From: Actinoplanes regularis
GTDB lineage: Bacteria > Actinomycetota > Actinomycetes > Mycobacteriales > Micromonosporaceae
DNA length: 64,000 bases
Direction: 5' to 3'
Assembly (NCBI RefSeq): GCF_900188005.1
Contig: NZ_FZNR01000029.1
Location: forward strand, 1 to 64,000
Shown: positions 56,262 to 64,000 of the stretch, piece by piece
Layout of the letters: every line of letters starts with the position of its first letter
Position numbering within the stretch: position 1 is the first letter of the stretch
The notes under the pieces: model-generated
What the model saw: the letters and a program-made list of their open reading frames with translations, nothing else
Databases searched by the model: none
What the model was told of the DNA's origin: nothing
Translations under genes and position numbers: made by a program

Positions 56262-57113
56262 ATGAAGGTTCTGTCCGTCCAGTCGGCGGTGGCCCACGGC
56301 CATGTCGGGAACTCCGCGGCCGTGTTCCCCCTGCAGCGCATCGGTGTCGAGGTCGTCCCGGTCTACACGGTGAACTTCTCCAACCACACGGGGTACGGCG
56401 CCTGGCGGGGGCCGCTGATCCCGCCGGCGGACGTGGCCGAGATTCTTCTCGGGGTGGAGGAGCGTGGAGTCTTTCCACAGATCGACGCCGTGCTGTCCGG
56501 ATACCAGGGCGGGACGGGCATCGCGGACGTCATCATCGACGCGGTGCGCCGGGTGAAGGCCGCGAACCCCTCGGCGGTGTACGCCTGCGATCCGGTCATG
56601 GGCAATGCCAAGTCCGGATGCTTCGTCGCGCCCGAGATCCCGGTACTGCTACGGGACCGAGTCGTGCCGGTGGCCGACATCATCACGCCGAACCAGTTCG
56701 AGTTGGGATTCCTGACCGGGACCGAGCCGGCGAGCCTCGAGTCGACCCTCGCGGCGGCCGACCTGGCCCGTGGCATGGGACCCTCGACCGTGCTGGTCAC
56801 CAGCGTGGAGCGGCCGGACCGGGAGGCGGGCACGATCGAGATGCTCGTCGTGGACGGGTCGGGGGCCTGGATCGTGAGCACCCCGCACCTGCCGTTCAAG
56901 GCGAACGGATCGGGCGACGTCACGGCCGCGCTGTTCACCGCCCACTACGTGGCGACCAAGGATGCGGCGGTCGCGCTGGAACGAACGGCTTCCAGTGTCT
57001 TCGATCTGATCGAGATGACCTATCGGTCCGGCCAGCGTGAGCTCCAACTGGTGCCGGCCCAGGAGTTCTACGCCACGCCGCGAATGCAGTTCAGCGCCAG
57101 ACAGGTGCGCTGA
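56262..57113 (+). CDS. pdxY: Pyridoxal kinase
   Basis: The product is 283 residues. It belongs to the ribokinase-like family: the N-terminal substrate motif is QSAVAHGHVGNSAAVFPLQR, the central DPVMGNAKSG matches the family, and the nucleotide and anion-hole motif KANGSGD is at about 213-219 with catalytic Asp219. It phosphorylates pyridoxal to pyridoxal 5'-phosphate in the salvage pathway. It is preceded by a hairpin and has its own upstream region. Its 3' end overlaps the convergent TetR gene by 46 bases. Confidence 0.93.
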   Translation: MKVLSVQSAVAHGHVGNSAAVFPLQRIGVEVVPVYTVNFSNHTGYGAWRGPLIPPADVAEILLGVEERGVFPQIDAVLSGYQGGTGIADVIIDAVRRVKAANPSAVYACDPVMGNAKSGCFVAPEIPVLLRDRVVPVADIITPNQFELGFLTGTEPASLESTLAAADLARGMGPSTVLVTSVERPDREAGTIEMLVVDGSGAWIVSTPHLPFKANGSGDVTAALFTAHYVATKDAAVALERTASSVFDLIEMTYRSGQRELQLVPAQEFYATPRMQFSARQVR

Positions 57114-57691
57114 GTCGCGATCCCGTCGACCGCCTCGCCGGTCAGTGCGTGGATGACGAGATCGAGGGCTGTCTCGAAGGAGTCGTCGACCGGGCCGGCC
57201 GGCGTGGAGCCGTGGCTCTGCTCGAGGTCCGTGAAGCCGTGCAGGATCGCGCGCAGGGTGTGGACCAGATGGATGTGCCGGTCGGTGGTCACGCCGAGCA
57301 CGGTCACGATCACCTGCGTGGGCTCCGCGACCCAGCCCGCCCACTCGGGATCGGTTTCCGCGGAGGGCCCCGAGCGCAACGCCGCATACAGGCCGGGATG
57401 GCCCCGTGCGAACGCCCGGTAGGCCCGTGCGATCGCGCGCAGCGACGCGGCTGGGCTCGGCTCACCCGCGGCGGCAGCGGCGAGGCACGCGGCGAGACGC
57501 TCGCCGGCGCGGTGGGCCAGGGCCCGCCGGAGCCCGGTGAGCCCGTCGACGTGTGCGTAGAGCGAGGGGGTACGTACGCCGAGAGTCGCGGCGACCGTGG
57601 CGAGGCTGACCTCGGCCAGCCCCTGCCGGTCGGCGACAGTGGCCGCGGCGGCGACGACCTGGGCTCGAGTGAGCCCCACCTTGCGTCCCAT
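57068..57691 (-). CDS. TetR-family transcriptional regulator
   Basis: The product is 207 residues. The N-terminal helix-turn-helix reads RAQVVAAAATVADRQGLAEV and VAATLGVRTPSLYAHVDGL. The C-terminal part, with RAYRAFARGHPGLYAAL, is of the WHG or TetR_C type. It follows the SRPBCC gene by 13 bases in the same direction. The perfect palindrome ahead of that gene is its probable operator, so it likely represses its own two-gene operon. The 3' end overlaps pdxY by 46 bases on the opposite strand. Confidence 0.92.
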   Translation of the reverse strand: MGRKVGLTRAQVVAAAATVADRQGLAEVSLATVAATLGVRTPSLYAHVDGLTGLRRALAHRAGERLAACLAAAAAGEPSPAASLRAIARAYRAFARGHPGLYAALRSGPSAETDPEWAGWVAEPTQVIVTVLGVTTDRHIHLVHTLRAILHGFTDLEQSHGSTPAGPVDDSFETALDLVIHALTGEAVDGIATQRTCLALNCIRGVA

Positions 57692-57704
57692 TCGGCAGGT
57701 GCCC

Positions 57705-58145
57705 TCAGGCCGCGCGCTGGACGAGCACCCGGTGAGCGAGGGCGTCGTTCATCGCCTCGAATCCCGCACGGGTGGCCGTCTCGAGTGAGCGGCGCAACGG
57801 GCGGACGAGCAGGCCGTGGAACGTCTCGCTGTGCACCAGCCGGCACCCGGTGCCGTTGGGAGCCAGTTCGAATCGGTGGCGTCCGGAGAACAGACCCGGA
57901 ATGCCGATCTGACCAATCCACTCGAACACCCGGCCGGGATCGGCGACGGTGACCGTGGGACGCAATGTGGAGGCCCGATCACCCGCCTGCACGCGGATGG
58001 TGAGCCGCTCGCCGACGGCGACGTTGCCGGCAGCCTCGGTGATGAACGGATTCCACGCGCGGTAGGCCCGCAGGTCGATCAGATGCTGCCAGACGTCTTC
58101 CGGTGGCGCTGCGATATCGACCTCGGTCCGCAGTACGAGGCGCAT
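57705..58145 (-). CDS. SRPBCC (START/Bet v1-like) domain protein
   Basis: From ATG 58145, preceded by AGAGGGG, the product is 146 residues. The pattern TEVDIAAPPEDVWQHLIDLR, AYRAWNPF, then FEWIGQIGIPGLFSGRHRFE and HSETFHGLLVRPLRRSLE is typical of the polyketide-cyclase-like SRPBCC fold, which encloses a hydrophobic ligand. No enzyme activity can be assigned. It is co-transcribed with the TetR regulator, whose ligand could be the same compound. A longer start at 58187 would include the operator and is unlikely. Confidence 0.88.
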   Translation of the reverse strand: MRLVLRTEVDIAAPPEDVWQHLIDLRAYRAWNPFITEAAGNVAVGERLTIRVQAGDRASTLRPTVTVADPGRVFEWIGQIGIPGLFSGRHRFELAPNGTGCRLVHSETFHGLLVRPLRRSLETATRAGFEAMNDALAHRVLVQRAA

Positions 58146-58157
58146 GTCGGGTCCCCT

Positions 58158-58178
58158 CTGTCTAATGTCATTAGACAG
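58158..58178. promoter_or_regulatory. TetR operator palindrome
   Basis: Ten-base arms CTGTCTAATG and CATTAGACAG flank a single central T, a perfect inverted repeat 12 bases before the SRPBCC start codon. A further half site, GATTAGACAG, lies at 58191-58200. The size and position fit the binding site of the TetR protein of this operon. Confidence 0.8.
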
Positions 58179-58229
58179 CGTATCCAAGGCGATTAGACAG
58201 GTCCAGTGCGCCGGCGAGGGAAGGGCCGG

Positions 58230-60410
58230 TCAGTCTCCGTTCGAGCTGGGACTGCCGGGCGCGGGATCGCCGGGAAGCCGCAGCGCGGGCGTCGGCAGCT
58301 CCCAGATGGTGCTCGGGTCGTTCAGCGGGTTGCCGTGCCACATGCGTACGTCGATGGCGGGATCCCGCAGCTTGCCGGCCTCCACCGTGGCGACGTCGCC
58401 GGTCGAGAGCACGAACTTCGGCAGGTTAAGGCTGGTCAGCTGGTTCTCGCCGGCGGGCTCGGCGGGCAGCAGGGCATCGGCCAGCCGCACCGCGTCCCAC
58501 GCCGGGATCAGGTAGGTGCCCAGGTCGTTCGCGCGGCAGGGCTGGCTGGTGAGTTTCGCGGCCGCATCGAGTGGACAGGCGTCCCTCAGCAGCCCGTTCA
58601 CCGCGCCGGGTGCGCGGTCGGCGCAGGCGAAGGGGCCCTTCAGTCGTACGAGATCGCCCTGTTTCTCGATCTCATGGGCCAGGGTCCGGTACGCCTCCGC
58701 GGTGAGATCGGCGCAACCGGGCCCGCTGACGTTGTAGTTGACCGCCCAGTCCGCGGTGCTGACCGCCCTCAGCTGATAGTTCGCCATGAAGCGGCTCACC
58801 GACACGTCGGCGATCACCAGCCGGGGGCGCGAGTGCCCGCACACCTCGTTGACCCGCTGCACGAACTCCGCGAAGCGGGTCCACCGGTCGGCGAAGTAGA
58901 GCACCGCCGGTGGCCTGCCCTTGTCGGACTCGCAGATCGAGTCGTCGATCCGGTCGATGGAGGTCAGGTGCCGCGCGGTCGCGGGCGGCTGCTGGCGGAC
59001 GGCGCCGAGCAGATCGTTGACCAGTGAGGTGGTGTACTGGTCGGTCGGGCTGGGCTGCTGGTAGACGTCCAGCCGGAAACCCTTCGGATAGGCCTGGGCG
59101 AGCCGCCGTACCGCGTCCTCGGCATAGGCGTAGTTGGGCGGGGCCAGCTGGAGGTAGCCGGGCCGGTCCACGAACGGGTGGTCGGGTGCGCCCAGGTCGG
59201 CGAGCAGGTTCGGCGCGATGACCGGGATCCCGGCGTCGAGCAGCCGGTTGATCGCGCGCTGGGTGATGTCCCGGCTGTCGCCGCCGCCGATCACGACCAG
59301 CCGGTCCCCCAGGGCCGGCCGCCTATGGATGATCATGGAGGCGACGTCGTCGGCGTGCGCGACGTCCTGGCCGGCGTCGGCGATGACCACGTGCACCCGG
59401 TGGTCGGTCGTCGCCTCGAGGTGCGACTGGGCGTACAGGAAGGCACGCAACTGGTCGCGCTCGGAGGGGTAGTCGCGGCCGTCGGCGCAGCGCGCCGGAT
59501 CGGTCTTGAGCGGCTCGCAGGAGAGCGCACCCAGCCACACGACGGTCAGGTCACCGCGGTTCAGCGACCTGTTGCTGTCCAGGATGCGTCGTTGCAGCGC
59601 GGTGGTGACCGGGTCCCGGCCGAAGGCCGAGGTCGCGAAGACGCCGGCGTCGGCGGTGTCGAGCAGGCCGTAGCAACGGCCGTCCGCGGTGGCCCGGAGC
59701 GTGGTGACGCCGGTCGAGGTGGGCAGCGTGTAGCAGTTGTTGAGCACGCCCGGCAGCCATTGGGCGCGGGTCCAGCCGAGAAAGCTGAGGACCAGCGTCA
59801 GTACGGCGAGCACGGCGTGGTGGGTGGTGGTCAGGGCCGGTTGCTTGACGAGCCCGACCAGCTTGTCCGAGATGACGATGGGCAGCACGATGGCGGCCAC
59901 CGAGATGCCCAGCGCCCGCGCCTCGGAGCTGCCCGAGAAGATGTCGGCGACGAAGACGGTGGCCAGTGCGAAGAACGCCGCGATGCCACCGAGCAATGCG
60001 ACGAGCTTGATGTCGGCGGTCAGCATGGTGGCGACGACGGCCAGCACGATCGCGACCGCGATGGTGCTCACCCCGACGTAGCCGGTGATCGCGGCGTGCA
60101 CGATCAGCACCAGCAGGGCGAGCACCGCCACCTGCCGTGATCGGGAGCGGCCGGCGAGAAACGATGCGAGGCCGGTGGCCGGCGCCTCGGTGGCGGGCCG
60201 GGACATCAGGTCGCGCACCCGGCCGACGATCCACAGGACGCCCCACAGCGTTACGGCGGCCGCCACCACGACCACGACGGCCCACCAGCCGGACGAGCCG
60301 GACAGCAGGGCACGGCCCAGAATGATCACGGCCAGCACCACCGCGGCCAGGCGTAGGAGGACATCCCCGTTCAGAAGCGAGCGCAGCAGTTGCCGGTACC
60401 GCATCGACAC
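58230..60410 (-). CDS. Membrane-anchored protein with periplasmic-binding-protein-like domain
   Basis: The product is 726 residues from GTG 60410, or from ATG 60404 which has GGACGGGG upstream. The first 230 residues hold about six to eight membrane helices, for example LLRLAAVVLAVIILGRALL and VAVLALLVLIVHAAITGYVG. The remaining 490 residues should lie outside the cell and resemble a type I periplasmic-binding fold (VVWLGALSCEP, RVHVVIADAGQDVAHADDVA, DRLVVIGGGDSRDITQRAIN, GIPVIAPNLLADL). It may be a sensor of an extracellular ligand. No kinase or transporter domain is attached and no partner is adjacent. Function is unknown. Confidence 0.7.
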   Translation of the reverse strand: MSMRYRQLLRSLLNGDVLLRLAAVVLAVIILGRALLSGSSGWWAVVVVVAAAVTLWGVLWIVGRVRDLMSRPATEAPATGLASFLAGRSRSRQVAVLALLVLIVHAAITGYVGVSTIAVAIVLAVVATMLTADIKLVALLGGIAAFFALATVFVADIFSGSSEARALGISVAAIVLPIVISDKLVGLVKQPALTTTHHAVLAVLTLVLSFLGWTRAQWLPGVLNNCYTLPTSTGVTTLRATADGRCYGLLDTADAGVFATSAFGRDPVTTALQRRILDSNRSLNRGDLTVVWLGALSCEPLKTDPARCADGRDYPSERDQLRAFLYAQSHLEATTDHRVHVVIADAGQDVAHADDVASMIIHRRPALGDRLVVIGGGDSRDITQRAINRLLDAGIPVIAPNLLADLGAPDHPFVDRPGYLQLAPPNYAYAEDAVRRLAQAYPKGFRLDVYQQPSPTDQYTTSLVNDLLGAVRQQPPATARHLTSIDRIDDSICESDKGRPPAVLYFADRWTRFAEFVQRVNEVCGHSRPRLVIADVSVSRFMANYQLRAVSTADWAVNYNVSGPGCADLTAEAYRTLAHEIEKQGDLVRLKGPFACADRAPGAVNGLLRDACPLDAAAKLTSQPCRANDLGTYLIPAWDAVRLADALLPAEPAGENQLTSLNLPKFVLSTGDVATVEAGKLRDPAIDVRMWHGNPLNDPSTIWELPTPALRLPGDPAPGSPSSNGD

Positions 60411-60540
60411 CCCGTCCCGTACTCAGTGGACACTCAGCGTAGGGAATTCGTGCCAGCGGGCAACTGGCACGGCGGACTGCGATGGTCGATGGATGTCGAT
60501 ATCGTGACCCGCGTAGTCCACACACGGGGGAGTGGGAATG

Positions 60541-61560
60541 ATGAGGCAATGGCGTACCGCCGCGGCGACTCTGCTGGCGACCGCACTGTTCGTCGGAGGT
60601 CTGCCCGCGATCGCGCAGGCCGCCGAATTCGGTGCGATCATCATCAGCACCGGTGACCCGAACCCGGGCGTCATCCACGTCAGCGTCGACACCGCCGACC
60701 CGATCGCGTCCGTCCACGCGGACTTCGTCGACCCGGAGACCTCGGCGGTCGTCGCGACGGCCGACGACTTCGTGCTGGAGGAGGAGCAGATCGCGGGCCG
60801 GGCCCGCTACGTGACCTCGGCGCCCGTCGTGATGGAACCCGGCAGGTACGACGCCAACGTCACGATCACCGCCGCGGACGGCACGATCGGCCGCGCCGGT
60901 GACACGCTCTACGGCTACCAGATCGTCGCGACCGTCGACGACCTCAGCGCGGATCGCTCGACGATCGACCTGGACCACCGGGAGGTGACCGTCAGCGGCG
61001 TCCTGCGGGGGCGCTGGCCCGGCACCGGTGAGGTCCGTCCGCTCGGTGGTGCGCTCGTCGGCCACTGGGTCCACCAGAACGCGGGCGACCCGATCGTCAC
61101 GGCTTCGGACGGCACCTTCACCCGCACGTTCACGATGTCCGGACTGCTCAACACCATGGAGTTCTTCTACGACAGCGGCTTCCCGCAGACCCGCGGCGGT
61201 GGCAACACCGAGTACGCCGTCACGGTGGTCCCGCAGCAGACCCGGGTCCGGGTCCAGGCGGACAAGCGCCGCGTCAAGGCCGGTGACCCGGTCACCCTCA
61301 CCGGCAAGGTCGAGCGGCTCGGGGTGAACGGCTGGACCGCGGTGCCGGAGCAGACCGGCCTCTGGGTCGAGAGCGGATGCGACGACACCGGCTGCCCCTT
61401 CGGATACAACGATGTTCAGCTCGCCGCGGACGGCACCTTCCGCACCACGACGCCGGCGCAGCGCACCGGCTTCTTCCGGGTCAGGGTGACCGGGTACGCG
61501 GACTTCCTGACCGGGAGCAGCGGGCAGACCCCGGTCGTGCGGGTGACGCCGGCGCTGTGA
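60541..61560 (+). CDS. Secreted beta-rich protein
   Basis: From ATG 60541, with GGGGGAG eight bases upstream, the product is 339 residues; ATG 60538 is also possible. A Sec signal peptide (TLLATALFVGGLPAIAQAAE) should be cut near residue 27. The mature part consists of Ig-like beta modules, including VRVQADKRRVKAGDPVTLTG, common in actinobacterial extracellular proteins. There is no catalytic motif. It is divergent from the preceding membrane protein, so the 130-base gap should contain both promoters. Confidence 0.75.
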   Translation: MRQWRTAAATLLATALFVGGLPAIAQAAEFGAIIISTGDPNPGVIHVSVDTADPIASVHADFVDPETSAVVATADDFVLEEEQIAGRARYVTSAPVVMEPGRYDANVTITAADGTIGRAGDTLYGYQIVATVDDLSADRSTIDLDHREVTVSGVLRGRWPGTGEVRPLGGALVGHWVHQNAGDPIVTASDGTFTRTFTMSGLLNTMEFFYDSGFPQTRGGGNTEYAVTVVPQQTRVRVQADKRRVKAGDPVTLTGKVERLGVNGWTAVPEQTGLWVESGCDDTGCPFGYNDVQLAADGTFRTTTPAQRTGFFRVRVTGYADFLTGSSGQTPVVRVTPAL

Positions 61561-61612
61561 CCCCGCTCAGCCGGCGTTCTGCCGGAACGGGAAAGACTGG
61601 AGGACCCTCCCT

Positions 61613-62029
61613 TTGAACGACGATTCCCCAGGTGGCGCCGGCGCCTTGCTGGAGCTGTCCGGACGGTTCCAGCCCCGGCGTTACGTCATCGGTCACTCGG
61701 AGCTCGAGATCCGCAGTGTGGCCGCCTCGGGGCGGGTGACCAGCCTGAAGTTCTTCGGGGTGATGGCCGTCAAGCTGAAGTCCGGGTACAACTCGCTGAC
61801 GGTGACCGATGCCGACGAGCCGTTGCGGTCGGAGGTGCTCTCCTTCATCGGGGTGGCCGGGCGGTCGTCGGCGGGGAGGGTCCGCGTCTTCGTCCTCTCG
61901 GGGGACAGCTTCGTCGCGTGTTTCTCGCTGGTCGTCCGTGAGTTCGCGAACACGAAAGACACGGACGGGGAGCTGATCTGGACTAGCGCAAATAGGTTTG
62001 CTGTGGAAACCTGTTTGCATGACCACTGA
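61613..62029 (+). CDS. Small protein of unknown function
   Basis: From TTG 61613, preceded by GGAGGA at eight bases, the product is 138 residues. I do not recognise a family. It looks like a compact alternating alpha/beta cytoplasmic protein (RRYVIGHSELEIRSVAASGR, GRVRVFVLSGDSFVACFSLV). No signal peptide or membrane helix is present. Its last codons run through the inverted repeat at 61988-62018 and into the next gene's start. Confidence 0.5.
   Translation: MNDDSPGGAGALLELSGRFQPRRYVIGHSELEIRSVAASGRVTSLKFFGVMAVKLKSGYNSLTVTDADEPLRSEVLSFIGVAGRSSAGRVRVFVLSGDSFVACFSLVVREFANTKDTDGELIWTSANRFAVETCLHDH
61988..62018. promoter_or_regulatory. 31-bp inverted repeat abutting a start codon
   Basis: The left arm GCAAATAGGTTT (61988-61999) and right arm AAACCTGTTTGC (62007-62018) match at 11 of 12 positions around a seven-base centre. 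The repeat ends exactly at ATG 62019. It is a likely operator for the winged-helix regulator encoded second in this operon. Confidence 0.65.
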
Positions 62030-62699
62030 ATCGGTGCCCGCCGGTGGGGATGCTCGCCGGCTGCTGACGGAGATGCGTGATCTCACCCGCCGGGTGCGGG
62101 TCGACCAGCGCGTGACCTGGCTCGCGCTGTCCGTGCTCGCCGCGGCGACCCTCATCGGGATCCCGTTCGACTACCTGTTCCTCAAGCTCGACTGCACCGG
62201 CGGCGGCCTGTGCAGGTTCGACCGGAAGGGCGTGCTCTTCTACTGGCCGCCGGTGCTGCTGCTGGCGTACGCGGTGATCGCCTTCTGCTACATCCGCGTC
62301 GCCCGGTCACGGGGGCTGGGCGCCCGGGTGCTGCCGTTCGCCTTCACCGGCGCCGGGCTGACCGTGCTGTTCCTCGCCGCCTGGATCGGGATGCGGGGAT
62401 ACCTGGCGCACCACGTGGTGGATCACCCGTTCCCGGACTGGGTGATGCTCCTGGACCGGCTGGTCGCGCCGTGGGGCCTGATCGGCGTGGCGCTGCTGGT
62501 GCTGGCCCGCCTCGAACGCAACCTCGGGCTGCTGCTGTTCACCCTCGGCTACCTGGTGGTGGCGCTCGTGCCGGTCGACTTCGGCTGGCACTGGCACGGC
62601 CAGGAACGCACGATGTTCCTGCCGCAGCAGATCATCAACGGCACCGTGCTGCTGCTCGGCGCGATCGGGTTCGCGCTGGCCGGCCGGCGGCAGCGGTGA
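62019..62699 (+). CDS. Membrane protein co-transcribed with a winged-helix regulator
   Basis: From ATG 62019 (MTTESVPAGGDARRLLTEM) the product is 226 residues; an upstream in-frame start at 61998 lies within the inverted repeat. About six membrane helices are visible, such as LALSVLAAATLIGIPFDYLF and PPVLLLAYAVIAFCYIRVA. I recognise no transporter or enzyme motif. The stop overlaps the start of the regulator gene (GTGA), an arrangement in which the small regulator often controls its membrane partner. Confidence 0.7.
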   Translation: MTTESVPAGGDARRLLTEMRDLTRRVRVDQRVTWLALSVLAAATLIGIPFDYLFLKLDCTGGGLCRFDRKGVLFYWPPVLLLAYAVIAFCYIRVARSRGLGARVLPFAFTGAGLTVLFLAAWIGMRGYLAHHVVDHPFPDWVMLLDRLVAPWGLIGVALLVLARLERNLGLLLFTLGYLVVALVPVDFGWHWHGQERTMFLPQQIINGTVLLLGAIGFALAGRRQR

Positions 62700-63019
62700 C
62701 CGCCGAGGCCGGCCACCCGGCGAACGGGCTCGACGAGGTGGTGCACCAGCGCGTACGGCTGGGAATCCTCGCCATCGTCCACGAGGCCCGCCGGGTCGAG
62801 TTCGGATATCTGCGCGCTCAGCTCGACCTGACCGCCGGCAACCTCTCCAAGCACCTGAGTGTGCTGGAGGAGGCCGGGCTGATCGAGATCGAGAAGGGGT
62901 ACGAGGGAAAGCGCGGCCGCACCTGGATCACGCTCACCCCGGCCGGCGGCACCGCGCTCGCCGACGAGATCACCCGCCTGAAGCAGCTCATCGCACGGGT
63001 GGAGCCGGGCACGTCATGA
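62696..63019 (+). CDS. Winged-helix transcriptional regulator
   Basis: From GTG 62696, overlapping the preceding stop by four bases, the product is 107 residues. It is a single winged-helix domain: RLGILAIVHEARRVEFGYLR, TAGNLSKHLSVLEEAGLIEI and KGYEGKRGRTWITLTPAG. The pattern is that of small MarR/ArsR-like regulators (the HTH_34 type) that act as dimers. The 31-bp inverted repeat before the upstream membrane gene is its probable site. Its end overlaps the convergent gene by six bases. Confidence 0.85.
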   Translation: MTAEAGHPANGLDEVVHQRVRLGILAIVHEARRVEFGYLRAQLDLTAGNLSKHLSVLEEAGLIEIEKGYEGKRGRTWITLTPAGGTALADEITRLKQLIARVEPGTS

Positions 63020-64000
63020 CGACCCGCCGGGCGCCCGCGCATGCTCGCCCCGCTCCGGCTCCGTTGCCTCCGCCAGCGGTACGGCCAGCACGTTCGCGTC
63101 CGGGGAGAGGCTCCACGCGGGCGGGAACCCGAACGGTTGAGGGGTGCCCACGGGCAGCACCAGCCGGGTCCGCTCCAGCTCCTGCGCGTGCAGCGAGTCG
63201 AGCAGCCACCGTACCCCCGGCCACACCTCCGGCGGAGGCGGAGCCGACGGCGAACCGACCACCAGCAACAACCGGTCGGGGTCGGCGGGAACCCGGCGCA
63301 CGGCGTCGTCGGTCTCGTGGTCGCGGCGCACCCACAGGCCGCACCGTACCGCCTCGACCAGCCAATTCTCGGCGATCCGCTGCGCACCGACCGACACCGT
63401 CGTCCGGTCCGGCAGCGGTGCCCGCCACTCCAGCAGGCGAGGGGCGTCGCCGGGCTGGTACCGCAGCCGCTGCGCCGGGGGACGCCACGCCGGGCGGCCG
63501 GCGCCGTCCACAACGGTGCGCACCCTGACCCCGTCCGACTGGACGCCGGGCATGCCCGCGTCGACGTGGACGGCCGAGAGGTCGTCGCCGGGCAGGCGCG
63601 CGGCGAGATCGTCGACGATCCGCCCGTCCGGCCCGTACGGGATGAGGGTGATCTCCTCGCCGACGGTGGGCGCGAACTGCTTGACGTAGCGGGTCACGGC
63701 CCGCGCGTCGAGGGCCTCGTCCCCGGGCCGGCCGATCACCAGGGTCACCATCGCGGGATGGACCGGCACCGCGAAGGCCGGGTCGTCGGGAGCGGTGGCC
63801 TCGTCTCCGGCGTGCAGCCAGAGGCCGGCCGGGATGGGCGTCACCCGCAGCGCCGGTTCCGCGGGCAGCGGCCGGGCGAGGGTGCGCTGCCACGCGGGGG
63901 CCGGGTGTCGTGGCCCCTCGGCGTGGGGCGCCGCTCCGGGACGGAAGGTCCACCAGGTTCCACCGGCCACGAACAGCATGTCGGGCAGGGCGACCACCGG
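63014..64000 (-). CDS. Partial gene of unknown function, open at the right edge
   Basis: The frame is open from the stop at 63014 to the end of the window, about 328 codons, so the N-terminus is missing. The visible part is Pro/Arg-rich and alternates beta strands with acidic loops (AMVTLVIGRPGDEALDARAV, LLLVVGSPSAPPPPEVWPGV). I recognise no domain. It may be the C-terminal part of a larger actinobacterial protein. A GTG at 63997 could be a start only if no coding lies beyond the edge. Confidence 0.5.
   Translation of the reverse strand, partial: PVVALPDMLFVAGGTWWTFRPGAAPHAEGPRHPAPAWQRTLARPLPAEPALRVTPIPAGLWLHAGDEATAPDDPAFAVPVHPAMVTLVIGRPGDEALDARAVTRYVKQFAPTVGEEITLIPYGPDGRIVDDLAARLPGDDLSAVHVDAGMPGVQSDGVRVRTVVDGAGRPAWRPPAQRLRYQPGDAPRLLEWRAPLPDRTTVSVGAQRIAENWLVEAVRCGLWVRRDHETDDAVRRVPADPDRLLLVVGSPSAPPPPEVWPGVRWLLDSLHAQELERTRLVLPVGTPQPFGFPPAWSLSPDANVLAVPLAEATEPERGEHARAPGGSS

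Noticed and set aside
1..64000. CRISPR arrays, tRNA and rRNA genes
   Set aside because: No regularly spaced direct repeats of CRISPR length and no tRNA-like cloverleaf or rRNA segments were noticed on either strand.

Overview
The window is GC-rich, densely coded DNA with GTG and TTG starts and frequent 1- to 17-base gene overlaps. It looks like the chromosome of a high-GC actinomycete. A four-gene conservon (NIT-type kinase, Roadblock, DUF742, GTPase), a WGR-propeller protein, a TIR-WD40 protein and actinobacterial-type signal transduction point towards a filamentous group such as Micromonosporaceae. The genus is an inference.

Bases 1-29,503 form a defence island. It opens with the C-terminal part of a STAND-type/TPR protein (61-2010). 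A class 1 DISARM operon follows in canonical order: drmD, drmMI, drmA, drmB, drmC (2535-16238). All of its genes are translationally coupled, but drmC carries a one-base deletion. Next comes an IS3-type element (16338-20338) split by an intact IS21-type element (16484-19224) with perfect terminal repeats and a 6-bp target duplication. A small EVE/PUA-like gene (20451-20933, minus strand) sits before a complete type III Wadjet operon, jetABCD (21344-29503). DISARM is a restriction-like anti-phage system. Wadjet is an SMC-type system that recognises and cleaves plasmid DNA.

Bases 29.8-36 kb hold a lipoprotein, a HEAT-repeat protein, a WGR plus beta-propeller protein and a secreted PBP4-type D-alanyl-D-alanine carboxypeptidase. 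From 36.0 to 40.9 kb, on the minus strand, lies a conservon operon ending in a glycine-betaine-type binding lipoprotein. Bases 41.3-49.0 kb hold a secreted repeat protein, a convergent LuxR-type response regulator and histidine kinase, a TPR-GGDEF diguanylate cyclase and an APC-type permease with a decayed permease relic upstream of it.

Bases 49.3-64 kb carry an orphan Phd-like antitoxin, a PAS hybrid kinase, a TIR/coiled-coil/WD40 protein, pyridoxal kinase, a TetR-SRPBCC unit with a palindromic operator, a membrane-anchored periplasmic-binding-fold protein, a secreted protein, a membrane protein coupled to a winged-helix regulator behind a 31-bp inverted repeat, and a partial gene running off the right edge. 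No tRNA, rRNA or CRISPR array was recognised.
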